A stretch of DNA of 64,000 bases, taken from the NCBI GenBank assembly GCA_015698045.1, contig BLAL01000079.1:620001-684000 (forward strand). Direction: 5' to 3'. This document shows, piece by piece, positions 23,107 through 34,181 of this stretch. The translations under genes were made by a program, and so were the position numbers. The DNA comes from Rhizophagus clarus (lineage: Eukaryota > Glomeromycota > Glomeromycetes > Glomerales > Glomeraceae). Within the stretch, counting starts at the first letter, position 1, and each line of letters begins with the position of its first letter. The notes under the pieces are model-generated. The model ran no database searches and had not been told where the DNA came from. It saw only the letters and a program-made list of their open reading frames with translations.

Positions 23107-26100
23107 GGTTCAGATCTGTGATGATCTGTGATTTTAGCAGATTGCCGCTTTTTTTTTATGCAATTTTGTTAAGAATCTGCACAATACTGCAGAAATTATT
23201 TTTTTATTTTTTTAATGAAAAATCTGTGATAATCTCCACAATTGCAGATTTTTAAAAACACTTCATGCAAAAATCTTTAAAGATTTTCACAATTTTCTTT
23301 TTTAATTTGATAAACTTTACATAAACTGATTTTCACTTTTCTTCTTTAATTTGATAAACTTACATAAACTTTCTTTTAATTTTGAATTTAACTTTAACAC
23401 TTAAACTTTCTTAAAGAAATAGTTTTTTATACTTAGAAGAAATACATTTTTTACGACACTTTTCAAAGAAATAATTTTTTAACATCTTTTACAGAAATAA
23501 TTTAATATTTTTTCGAAGCTTGTCAGACTTTAAGTGTTAAAAAATGTTTCATTTAACGAACGTTAACACTAACTTCTGGCATTCCCTTAAATCTATAAAA
23601 ATAATATCATCTATATATAAGCTATGACAGGGATTCAAACTGATTCCATGGACCATTCGTTCATTTCATTAGAATCCAAATTAACGGCGTAATTGAGCTT
23701 GAATTAAAGATTTCCTTCAAAAAAAAAGCTTTTTTCTTTTATTTTATTTAACGAACACAAACAAACTAATGTTCGTTTGTTTTTAAGTTCAGAACGAAGG
23801 TACGGATTTTAGATTATTGAAAAAAAAATTTTTTTTTAATTTAAATGAATGTTAATAGCGTTCATTTTTATCTGATAACAAACGCCAGAAAACACCAAAT
23901 TTTGAAGGTAACACATATATATCATTTGACTAGTGTATATCCTTCAGAAAAAAAAAATTTCTTTTTTTTTAAGTGCAGAACGATGAAAGTAACCACCATT
24001 TCGAAGGTAACTTCGAAAAAAAGTTTAATTTCTATAAATTTTGTTTAACGAATATTGACTAACTGTTCGTTTTTACCTTTTATAGGTCCAGAACTATTAG
24101 CACTCGTCATGTAACGTTTAACTGTCAAAAAATGTAAAAAACTCGCATTCTGCTCACTAACATTGCAATACGAATAGCCACTCGCCAAGAAACTTGTAGT
24201 CACGCACTCTATTTGAAAGTATAAGTGTATAACCTTTAAAAGTTATCTTTTATTTTTATTATCTTGTTTAACGAGCGTTGACTAATATTCGTTCTTACTT
24301 TTGTAGGTCCAGAACTCCAATTCGAAGCAGACCAAGTATTTCGAAGGTAAAATAAACTTCAAAATTATTTTTTTTTAATTATCTTGTTTAACAAATATTG
24401 ACTAACGTTTGTTCTTACTTTTGTAGGTCTAGAACTCCATTCGAACTGAGGTATTTCGAAGGTAAATAAAAACTTTAAAATAATTTTTTTTTTATTTTCA
24501 GTTATTGTTTTTATATAATGAACGTTGCTAACATTCAAATATTTTTATTTTTTTTAGGTCCAACAGACATTCAATTTCAAAAGCAGACTCTATTCGAAGG
24601 TAAGCCTTCGATTTTTTTTAATTTTTGTTTTATTGAACGAACGTTACTAACGTTCTTTTATTTTTTTTTTAGTTTAGGAAGCCAGTGTTTTTGACTCCCA
24701 TTTCAAAGATAAACCTTCGAATTCTAATTTTTTTTTGGTTGTTTATTTAATGAACGTTTATTAACGTTCTTTATTTTATCTTTTTTTTTGTAGTTTGCGG
24801 ATGGATTTCTAGAAGAAATTTCGAAGGTAAAATTTTGAAATTCATTTTTAATTTTCTTTTTAACGAGACATTTGCTAACGTTTCATTTTTTTATAGGTCT
24901 GGAATGTTACAGAACTTCAAAGGTATTCTTTGAAGTTACTTTAAATTTTTATTTATTTATTTTTTTTCATAACAAAATGGTACTAACGTTTCAGCTTTCT
25001 TTTTGTAGTTTTGCAGTTTCCCAGATGCTTTCTGGATGGGATATGGGATTCCGAAGGTATTTTATCTTTGAAAAAATTAAAATTTAAATTTTTTTTTTTT
25101 TAACAGAACACTAAATAACGTTTTGTTTTAATTTTGTAGGTCCACGGCTTACTAGACGCATCATAGATGAAATTTCGAAGGTAAGCTTCAAAATTATTAA
25201 TTTTTTTTTAACAAAACATTTAGTTAATGTTTTCGTTTGATTTTTTAGGTTTACAGCTTCCAAATACCACTGGGCTGAATTTTGAAGGTGAATAACCCTC
25301 AATTTTTTATGGGTTTTAAAGAAAACGTTAACTAACGTTAATGTTTTTTAATAGATTCAGCTTCTGAACATAATTTCGAAAGTAAATAAAATAATCTCAC
25401 TTCGAATTTTTATTTTAATAATTTTTTTTAATGAAACGTTGATTAACGTTTTGATTTCTTTTATTTTTTAAGTCCAAAACTTCCTGAACGTTTAATGGAC
25501 GGAATTTCAAAGGTAACTTTTAAAATTCTTTTATTTTTTATTTTGTTTTTGTTTAAACGAGACGTCAACTAACATTTCGTTTTATGTCCTTTTGCATAGG
25601 TTTATGCATAGATGTAATTTCGAAGGTAAATAAAATAAATACCTTCAGAAATTTTATTTATTTTTTTTTTTAAACGAAACGTTAACTAACGTTTCATTTT
25701 TTATTTTATAGACTTGTGGCTTTCCGGATGCTTTCTGAAAGATTTCGAAGGTATTTAACTTTGAATAAAATTAAGATTTTAATTTTTTTAAATGAAACAT
25801 TAACGAAACTTTGACTAACATGAATTTTTTTTTGTATTTTGTTATTTGTTAGAATCGAACCAGCTGGAATAATGTCCAAATCATTAATAACAACATAATT
25901 TGATAGTCTGTAAAGAAAAGAAAGAGACTTTTGATTAATGCATTTAGTTAGTAAAATAGGATAGTTTAGTATATGTACTTTTAAATTTGTAAATATCTTT
26001 AATTAATAAATTGATATTAGTTAATATTAAAGTTAAAACACTGCCTAACTGTAAATTTGCATTAGTACTTTTGAAAAATTTCGCAAATTTATTTTTGAAA

Positions 26101-26228
26101 AATTTCGCAGTTTTTTTTGTGCTTGCAGATTTGCACAGAAATTCATGAAATTTTTCAGTGCTGTGCATCGGCATGTCCTCAGATCTGCGCAGAAATGTAT
26201 TCTGCTGAATTGCGCAGATCTGCGAACT
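23107..26228. mobile_element. Insertion carrying the micro-exon-like array, degenerate inverted ends
   Basis: About 3.1 kb that separates two adjacent conserved blocks of the tnp2 gene (FLYLLVKDIRK before, MELQELE after). The left end reads GGTTCAGATCTGTGATGATC, and the right end is the complement of AGTTCGCAGATCTGCGCAAT, so the ends are diverged inverted repeats with several further AGATCTG and TTTGCACAGA-like subterminal copies. No transposase is visible, so it is probably non-autonomous. No target duplication could be fixed, so the limits are accurate only to about ten bases. Confidence 0.55.
24307..25750 (+). repeat. Tandem array of 13 exon-like blocks separated by intron-like spacers
   Basis: Blocks of 26-48 nt (24307-24346, 24427-24461, 24558-24599, 24673-24708, 24794-24826, 24897-24922, 25009-25056, 25140-25180, 25249-25287, 25355-25381, 25473-25512, 25600-25625, 25712-25750). 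Twelve follow TAG and one AAG. Twelve are followed by GT, mostly in ..TTTCGAAG|GTAA. The spacers are 67-96 nt, T-rich near the 3' end, and most contain CTAAC or TTAAC 20-45 nt before the acceptor, inside an AACGTTAACTAACGTT-like palindrome. These are the 5' splice site, branch site and 3' splice site seen in the window's host genes. Degenerate further units reach back to about 23,780. Joining blocks gives open frames only over two to three blocks, so coding potential is unproven. Confidence 0.7.
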
Positions 26229-26341
26229 AAAATTTTCCCAATGGAATTACAGGAACTTGAAGGTAAACTTATTCTAATATAATAAAAAATGATTTTGATA
26301 AAATTTTTTTATTAAATTGTTAATTTGTTATTAAAAATTCT

Positions 26342-26690
26342 AGAAGGAGTTCCTTATATAGATGGACATACAAATGAACAATTTATTTTACGTGTGCATT
26401 TATTAACCTGGATAGGAGATATCCCTGCATTAAGCAAAAGCTTAAATTTAACTGGACATAACTCGTATAAGGCCTGCCGCTTTTGTATGATAAAAAAAAT
26501 CTGTCATCCATTAAACTATCACATATACTACCCATCATCTGATATTGTTTATAATATACGAAATCATGATGATACTGTCAATATGGCTAAATTAATTGAT
26601 AATGAAACAATTAAAATTCAAAAAAATAATATGATAAAAGAAACAGGCAGGTATATTTTAAGTTTTGAAACCAATTACATTAAATAAAAT
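26342..26690 (+). pseudogene. tnp2-type transposase core fragment
   Basis: Follows a GT-AG intron (about 26,262-26,343). Reads EGVPYIDGHTNEQFILRVHL, LLTWIGDIPALSKSLNLTGH and NSYKACRFCMIKK, the highly conserved tnp2 block (LR..LL...GD.PA......GH....CR.C). The preceding exon fragment MELQELE sits at 26,239-26,261, just after the insertion at 23,107-26,228. Confidence 0.8.
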
Positions 26691-28085
26691 TTTTATGTTA
26701 AGTATTATTTTGTTATAAGAATTAAAGAGTCGAGTGAATTACTCAAACTTAAAATAATCTTATTTCCGTGGTCTTTTCTGACAAATATTATGCATTTATT
26801 TTTTGAAAATATAGCCCTACAAATGTATACGCACTGGACTGGTAAATTTTTCAATAATAGCCAAATGTCTAATGATTATGAATTATTAAAATCACAATGG
26901 GAAATCATTAGCGCACAAATGGAAAAAATCAAAAAAGACATGCCTAATGACATAGAACGCCCTCCATGAGATATATATAAATATCATAATGGTTATAAAG
27001 CAGTAGAGTGGAGAAACTAGATTATTTTATTTTCATTACCATTATTAAGGGAATATTTAGAGAAAAGGTATTTATATATGTATTATGACTATTATCTATC
27101 AATTTACGTTAATAAAAAGTAAAATTTACTTTTTATTTGTTAAATAGGCATCTTCTAGGGTGGTCAAATATTGTAAAAGCTGTAAAACTTTATTTAGAGC
27201 CTGTAATATCAGAAGATCAAGTAGATGATGTATAACAATTACTTATAAAATTCTTGGATTATTATAAGAGGTAATAATATTTAATTTAATTTTTATTTTT
27301 TATTTTCATTTATTTATAAAGATTTGTTGTTTATTTTTAGAGAATATTATCAGTATAATAATCAATGTTTAGCAGCATGTCAGATAAATTTTCATTATCT
27401 TTTATTGTGATCCTACTAGTTGGACCTACTGGCAATTTCCAATGGAAAGGTTTTGTGATATTTTATAACCACTTGTTAAATCAAGACTTAACCTTTATAG
27501 TAATTTATCAAACACGTTTACCTTATTACAATAATTTTATTTGTTACCATTTTTTTTTATTTTTAAGTCCATTTTTAAAGAAAAACTGCCAAAACAATGG
27601 AATAGTAAACAGGTATTTGGTGATATCGAAGAATATGAAGAAGAACTTTATTGGCCTTCCATACATTATTCTTTATCAGGACAAGAGTACAAATATCTGA
27701 TTAAGTTTTATGAAAGACCAAACTCAGAAAATGTAAAAAAAAAATTTTATAATCAGCTTAATCGAGTTATTGCAAGATATATTTAGTTTTTTTTTAAAAA
27801 AATTTATTAGGATATTAATAATTATGGCATGAAATATGGAAGACTAAGAACGTCAGATGGGCAGTATGTTTAGGGATGTGCCATGCGCATTATGTGTTGC
27901 ATAATGCGATGCGCATAATGTGCATAATACGTATAATAAATTTTACAATAATCTATTAAATTGTAATTTTGGTAAAAATTATCTTAATTCCAGCTAGAAT
28001 TATAGTTTAACAAAAATGGAATTTATAGATAGATTTGTATTACATTAGATCTTCACAAAAAAAAATTTTTTTTTCTTCGTCTAAA

Positions 28086-30195
28086 ATGCCTCCAGCTAAT
28101 CCTATTTGGGTGCACTTTAATAAACTTGGACATGTGGCTGGTTTTCAGCAAGCTCGTGCACAATGTAAATACTGTAATTATGAAGTAAATGCTGCAGTTA
28201 AAAAATGTATTGCACATTTTAAAACCTGTCCAAAAGCAAGTATAACGGCTCTTCAAGGATTTTTTGGACCGGATTTTCAACCTAACACAATACAACGTAA
28301 TAATTCTCGTTTATCCACAGAGCAAAACAATATTACTACTGCTGTTACAAGACCTATATTACAATCACAAACATCAATAAATAATTTTGTTGATAGAATA
28401 TCTTCAGCAGAACAAGATGAATGTGAATTATTATTTGCACAAGCAATTTACCAATGTGGATTATTCTTATCATTATCTGAATTAGAACCAATTAAAATTC
28501 TTTTTCAAAAACTTCGTTCTTGTTTTAAACTATCTTCACGAAAAACTTTATCAACAACATTACTTGACAAGGTATATGATAGTACAAAAAATGAAGTAAA
28601 TAATTTGATTAATTCAGCAAATTATATTTGCTTAATTTCTGATGGATGGTAGGTGTTTTTAACTACAATTTTAACTGAAATCAATAAAAATATCTAATAT
28701 AATTTAATGTTCTAACTTTTAGGTCAAATATGATGCAGGAACATTGGACTAATTATTTAATTACCACACCAAGACCAGTATTTTTTTCTGCTCATCAAAC
28801 TGGCGAAATTAAACAAACAGGAGAAAATATTGCAGCTGATCTTGATGAAGTTATCTCAAAAATTGACCATTCTAAACTTTCAGCAATCATTACTGATAAT
28901 GCATCCTCAATGAAAAAAGCATGGAAACTTTTGGCTATTAAATATCCAAAAGTAGTTTTTCTTGGCTGTGTAGCTCATTCCTTAAATCTTTTAATTGGTG
29001 ATATTATGAAACTCCCTTGGGCGGACAGAACTATGAAAAATGGAAAGAAAATTGTTAAATATTTCAAATCACATCAAGTTCCAGCTGCAATCCTGAAACG
29101 ATATCAACTTTCTAATTATAATAGGCGAATCTCACTTAAATTACCTGTAAAAACACGTTGGGGATCATCAGCTATTTGTCTTAATTCACTTCAGGTAAAT
29201 CAACTTGCTATTGAATTAACAATTACAGAATTATCACGTAATCAAACTGTTAGAATTGAAGATGATATAAAAAGTATTGTATTAGATGATGAGTTTTGGG
29301 AAGATGTTGATAATCTGCTTAAAGTTCTTAATGAACTTGTTATTAGAATTTCTATGTTTGAATCGGACACACCTTCTTTATCTAAAGTACTAGATTGGTA
29401 TCATAATCAATTAGAATCACCAGGTAAAATATTATTTTTTGTTAGTAAATATAAACAAAAATTATTACTAATCAAATTTAATTTTCTCAAGTCTATGTAT
29501 TTGATGTAGCAGGAAATAATATTAAAAATATTATCGAAAAAAGGTGGGAAAGGATTTACCACCCTGTTATGGAAGTTGCACACCTGCTTGATCCATCATT
29601 TCATGGACGCCACCTTACTTCTGATTCAATGAATAAAATTTCACTGTTTATCCAAAAGTATTATTCAGATAATGCAGTAATTATTTGGACACAAATCTTG
29701 AATTATAAGGAAAAAAATAGAGTTTTTGCAAATAAACTTGCTTGGGAAACAGCCGGTAAAATTGATCCTGTAACTTGGTGGTGTGAAAATTTCAGTGATT
29801 CTGCACCTGAACTTACTCAAGTAGCAAAAAAGGTTCTATCCATTCCAACATCGTCTGCTGCATCTGAAAGAAATTGGTCAGCATTTGCATATATTCATGA
29901 TAAAAAAAGAAACCGGTTGAATGCTGATCGCGTCTTAAAATTAGTGTATATTTATAGTAATTATAAATTACAAACGCCACGAGAAACACCAGAATGGAAA
30001 GTGTTTACAAATGAGCTGGATAAAAATACTTCCTTAAATAGGGGAAATATAGATAACGAAACTCAAGTTTTAGAAGAAAGTGAAGAAAGCGAAGATAGTG
30101 ATTATGAAGATGAGCATTTGTTAAATAGTAGTAGTGAAAGTGAAGAAGATAATTTTAATGACAGTGAAAATGATGACTCTGATGTATCTTGTTAA
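28086..30195 (+). CDS. hAT transposase, intact (655 aa)
   Basis: Three exons (28086-28648, 28723-29423, 29492-30195) sum to 1968 nt with no internal stop. Residues 1-60 form a BED-like zinc finger (WVHFNKLGH, CKYCNYEV, CIAHFKTCP). The catalytic RNase-H-like region follows: ICLISDGWSN, AIITDNASSMKKAWKLL, LGCVAHSLNLLIGDI, and KTRWGSS. The C-terminal hAT dimerisation domain is complete (WWCENF, VLSIPTSSAASERNWSAFAY, KRNRLNADRV), followed by an acidic Ser/Glu/Asp-rich tail. The ATG at 28,086 (MPPANPIWVHF) is the first in frame directly before the zinc finger. A complete transposase inside intact ends makes this element a candidate for current activity. Confidence 0.92.
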
Positions 30196-30299
30196 TAAAA
30201 TAAAATAAATAAATAAAATAGTTTTTATAACGAAATTATTTTTTTTTTTTTTATCTGTATAACAGTATTACATCAGGAAATTTTATAGGGCGAAAAATT

Positions 30300-30935
30300 G
30301 CGTAAGTTTACGATTTTGTAAGTTTACGAAAGTTTATGGCATAATATTTCGAAAAATTTCGAAATATTACATAAGTTTACAATTTCGTAAGATTTATGTG
30401 ATATTACGGTCAAAATATTACGCAAGTTTTCAATATCGTAAGATTTACGCAATATTACGGTCAAAATATTACGCAAGTTTTCAATATCGTAAGATTTACG
30501 CAATATTACGGTCAAAATATTTCGAAAATTTACGAGACTGTAAACCTGCGTAATATTACGGTTGAAATATTTCGAAAATTTACGAAACTGTAAACCTGCG
30601 TAATATTACGGTCAAAATATTCTGCAAATTTACGAAACTGTAAACCTGCGTAATATTACGGTTGAAATATTTCGAAAATTTACGAGACTGTAAACCTGCG
30701 TAATATTACGGTTAAAATATTTCGAAAATTTACGAGATTGTAAACCTGCGTAATATTACGGTTAAAATATTTTGAAAATTTACGAGATTGTAAACCTGCG
30801 TAATATTACGGTTAAAATATTTCAAAAATTTACGAGACTGTAAACTTGCGTAATATTACGGTTAAAATATTTCAAAAATTTACGAGACTGTAAACTTGCG
30901 TAATATTACGGTTAAAATATTTCGAAAATTTAATA
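30300..30935. repeat. 50-bp tandem array downstream of the hAT-2 transposase
   Basis: From 30,541 eight near-identical 50-bp units run head to tail, each holding TAAACCTGCGTAATATTACG and ATTTCGAAAATTTACGAGAC. Between 30,300 and 30,540 the same motifs (AATATTACGGTCAAAATATT) occur in longer, less regular units. The palindrome CGTAATATTACG recurs once per unit. Related sequence appears near the opposite end of the element (33,660-34,085), as expected for subterminal transposase-binding repeats. Confidence 0.85.
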
Positions 30936-31324
30936 TTACTATTCGATCGTTAAAGCTGCGTATGCAGTAGAACGTATACAAGGAGCATGTGATACTATTG
31001 AATAATCAAAAATAATATAAACACCTTTTCTTTTATATAAACACCTTTTTTTTAAGTTTGGGAAAACAAATTTATTTTTATTTACGAATTTTTTATCATT
31101 TACAATTTTTATGTTAAAATTAAAGTAAATTCTAATTTTTATTATAACTTAATAAAAAAATACACATTTGATACTTGTTCGCTACTATTTTATAAAATAG
31201 TACCCAGGCTGTACGGCGTGGACGTCAGTATCAGTCACAGCCCAAAAAAAACGTGAGTCTCCAGCCGATATTTGGTACAGACTGGGCCTAGCTACTCACT
31301 TAATAAATAAAAAAATAAAAATAA

Positions 31325-31949
31325 TTATCTTCTACAATACGTAGGTAAGTTTCTCCTTCTCCTACGATCATCACGCGTGACTAAAATTGATCAAATTTAT
31401 CAAATTTAAAACATGAACGTAAATATTAATTATAAATTTTATTATAGTATAATTACCCGGCCTCTCCCAAAATCTCGTTCTAAATTCGCGATAATATCTT
31501 TGACCGGTACGCGTCCACAGCCGCCGCCCAGGGTTACTATTACGATAAAGGACATAGTTTTAAATATCAAAATCAGTTTGAATATTCGATAAATACATTT
31601 AATTTATATGAATGTAATTTTATTTATTTACTTACATGGTAATCCCTGACGAGGTTCCTCCACTTTTGGCTGCACTGTTGCCCAGAAACTCTCGTCCGAA
31701 ATATTCTATTTATTCTGATTCAATTAAATGGATTGGTTAATTTGAATTTAAATTCTTTCTTAAAGAAATTATAGATATTAGTCATATGAACCTATTGGCA
31801 ACAGAGTCCCAAAAATCATAGCGGCTTCTACCATTAATATTGTGGTAGGCGCAGTTTCTGTCTAGGCGTATGTCAACAAGTTCATCCATCATAGCCCAGT
31901 TCCAATGGACGTTATAGTGGGAACGACGTGAACGTGTGTGGCGAGGCAT
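31325..31949 (-). CDS. Myb/SANT-like small gene carried by hAT-2 (model tentative)
   Basis: Four minus-strand exon-like blocks (31949-31792, about 31708-31635, 31536-31457, 31380-31325) with GT-AG borders. Exon 1 and 2 read WNWAMMDELVDIRLDRNCAY, SRYDFWDSVANRIFRTRVSG and QQCSQKWRNLVRDY, the three-helix pattern of Myb/SANT-like (trihelix/MADF-type) DNA-binding domains. Exon 3 contains RTGQRYYREFRTRFWERPG, and exon 4 is a basic tail (TRDDRRRRRNLPTYCRR). The junction of exons 2 and 3 does not keep this frame with the obvious splice sites, so either a different site is used or the gene is damaged. The block is clearly less AT-rich than its surroundings. It lies opposite in strand to the transposase. 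A DNA-binding accessory protein is inference. Confidence 0.5.
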
Positions 31950-32789
31950 TATTAGTTTAGATTTGATTTTTATAATTTGATTTTGGAATGAGTAAAAATT
32001 TGAAAGAAAGTCGTAAAATGTCACTTTAAATAAAATTTGAACAATACCTCTTTGGTTTGATTTTATTTCTCGTTTCAATTAAAATTTAATTTATTACACT
32101 TTTCATCATTAAACATATTAATTAAATCATGTACATGTTTAATTGTTTTAAATATAAATATCAATATATCATATTTAAAAATAAAACAATTTATTATTAG
32201 CACATTCTATTGAATTTTAAATATTTCGCATACATTTCTTAAAAAAATTAATTTTTTTTAATCAATTTAATTAAAAATAATTATATTCTGATTAAATATT
32301 TTGCGTACATTTCTTAAAAAAATCATAAAAAAAATCTTGTACATCGTACATGCAATTACTAAATATCATCCCCTTGTGATAAATAAAAAATTACGCAACA
32401 CAAATTCAACACAAATTCAACACAAATTTAACAAATTTAACGAAATTTGGCCAAAATTAATAATTTTTTACCAGAATTATCAACACAAATTGAACACAAA
32501 TTGAACACAAGTTTCAGTCACGATTTATTTATGTCACGCCCGCATTGTTGATAATTAATCTGCATGATATGATTGTGCATACAGTATCGTATTTTCTGGC
32601 CAATCAAAATTAGGCTGATCCTTGCATGTGATTTAATCTGCACGCGTTTTTTGTCCTATTTATTTTTTGTCTCTTTATTTCTTTATTTTTTTGTTCAATA
32701 TTTTTCTCTTCTTTTTATTATTTCTTTATCCTTTTGTTCAATATTTTTTAATTATATACAGAATATTTACATATATTTCATAATTTATT

Positions 32790-33480
32790 GCTTTGCAGGT
32801 ATAGAAATATTTGTTTATTAATAATAATTATTTCATTATTTTTTACTTCTTTTTTACTTTGTATCGTAATACTGACAATAATATACATGTTTCCTTTATT
32901 TCTTTTTACTTGTACTTTAATACTAACGATCGATACTAATAATACTAATTATGTTTTTTTTACTCCTTTTACTTAATACTAACAATATGTTTATTTTTTA
33001 TTTTGTCTCCCCTTTCTTTTATTTTTAGTTTATTCTTTGCAGGTATAGAAATATTTGTTTATTAATACTAATTATTTTCGTTTTCTTTTTACCTCTGTTA
33101 CTTTGTGTCATAATACTAACAATAATATCCATATTTCCTTTATTCCTTTTTACTTTTACTTCAATACTAACGATACTAACAATACTAATTATGTTTTTTT
33201 TACTCCTTTTACTTAATACCAACAACATGTTTATTTTTCCTCTTTCTTTTATTTTTAGTTTATTCTTTGCAGGTATAGAAATATTTGTTTATCAATACTA
33301 ATTGTTTTAATACTAACGCGTTTTTTACCCTAATTGTTACTTTATATCATAATACTAATAATACTATCTACGTTTCCTTTTTTTCTTTTACTTGTACTTT
33401 AATACTAACGATAATATCCATGTTTCTACTGTTTCTTTAACTCTTTTTACTCTAATATTAACAACACTAACAATACTAAC
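32790..33480. repeat. Three tandem units of about 235 bp inside hAT-2
   Basis: The segment TTGCAGGTATAGAAATATTT recurs at about 32,794, 33,040 and 33,268, each time followed by similar T-rich sequence with many ACTAAC/AATACTAAC motifs and GTTTCCTTTATTCCTTTTTA. The units have diverged by point changes and small indels. No coding role is visible. Confidence 0.7.
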
Positions 33481-33659
33481 AATATTTCTTTTATCTTTAT
33501 ATCTAATACCAACGTTACTATAGCTGTTTCTCTTCTTTTTACATCTAATTGTATCGTTACTCTTTCTTTTTTTACTTTTATATATTCTGTATATAGTAAT
33601 AAATACTTGTAATTTTTTATAATTTAATTCATATTATATCTAATAAAATATACATTATA

Positions 33660-34085
33660 TAAACTTATAGTACAAAAATGAATTTTGAAACATTATAAAA
33701 TATTTATGTAAAATTACGAATCGTCAAAATATTTTAAAAAGTTGCGAAATATTACGCAATAAAATTACACAATATTACGAACTGTAAAATTACGTATATC
33801 GTAATATTTCAAAATATTTTAAAAAGTTACAAAATATTACGCTTACGCAAACTTGCGGCGGGTCTGGAAACTTACGAAATATTATGTAAAATTACGAAAT
33901 ATTGCGAATGCGTAAAATTACGGAATATTACGAACCGTAAAATTACGAAACTTTGCATATCATAATATTTCGAAATATTTTAAAAAGTTACAAAATATTA
34001 CTCTTCCGCAAACTTGCGGCGGGTCTGGAAACTTACGAAATATTACGATGCGTAATCTTGCGCAACTTTTCGCACTATAAAATTT
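33660..34085. repeat. Right subterminal repeats of hAT-2
   Basis: Irregular copies of ACGAAATATTACG and AAACTTGCGGCGGGTCTGGA (the latter at about 33,851 and 34,010, about 160 bp apart). The motifs echo the CGTAATATTACG palindrome of the array at 30,300-30,935, so both sides of the element carry related repeats. Confidence 0.65.
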
Positions 34086-34181
34086 CCTGATGTACATATA
34101 TCATGTGCATAATGCGAATAATACGCATTATGCGCATTATGCGCATCGTAAAGTGAAATTTTCGCATTTTGCCCATCCCTA

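Larger units (their letters stand above)
27871..34181 (+). mobile_element. Complete 6.3-kb hAT element (hAT-2) with 8-bp target duplication
   Basis: Starts TAGGGATGTGCCATGCGCAT and ends with TTTTGCCCATCCCTA, so the terminal repeat is TAGGGATG with a similar subterminal continuation. Both termini carry many GCGCATTATG-like copies. AGTATGTT is found directly before (27,863-27,870) and after (34,182-34,189), the 8-bp duplication typical of hAT transposons. The host site is a tnp2 transposase gene. Inside are an intact transposase (28,086-30,195), a second small gene on the minus strand (31,325-31,949), and three tandem arrays. The preserved duplication, termini and open transposase indicate a recent insertion. 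Confidence 0.93.

Noticed and set aside
23098-26244. CAGGAA on both sides of the 3.1-kb insertion as a 6-bp target duplication
   Set aside because: Joining at this point does not keep the tnp2 frame to the next exon, and the word lies outside the apparent inverted ends.
30541-30935. Evenly spaced repeats that look CRISPR-like
   Set aside because: The units are contiguous 50-bp tandem copies with no unique spacers, inside a eukaryotic hAT element.
31196-31292. Imperfect inverted pair TAGTACCCAGGCTGTAC / GGTACAGACTGGGCCTA, considered as tRNA-like or as a tiny MITE
   Set aside because: No cloverleaf arms or A/B boxes could be set, no target duplication seen, and it lies next to the 3' end of the Myb/SANT-like gene, so it may be its 3' region.
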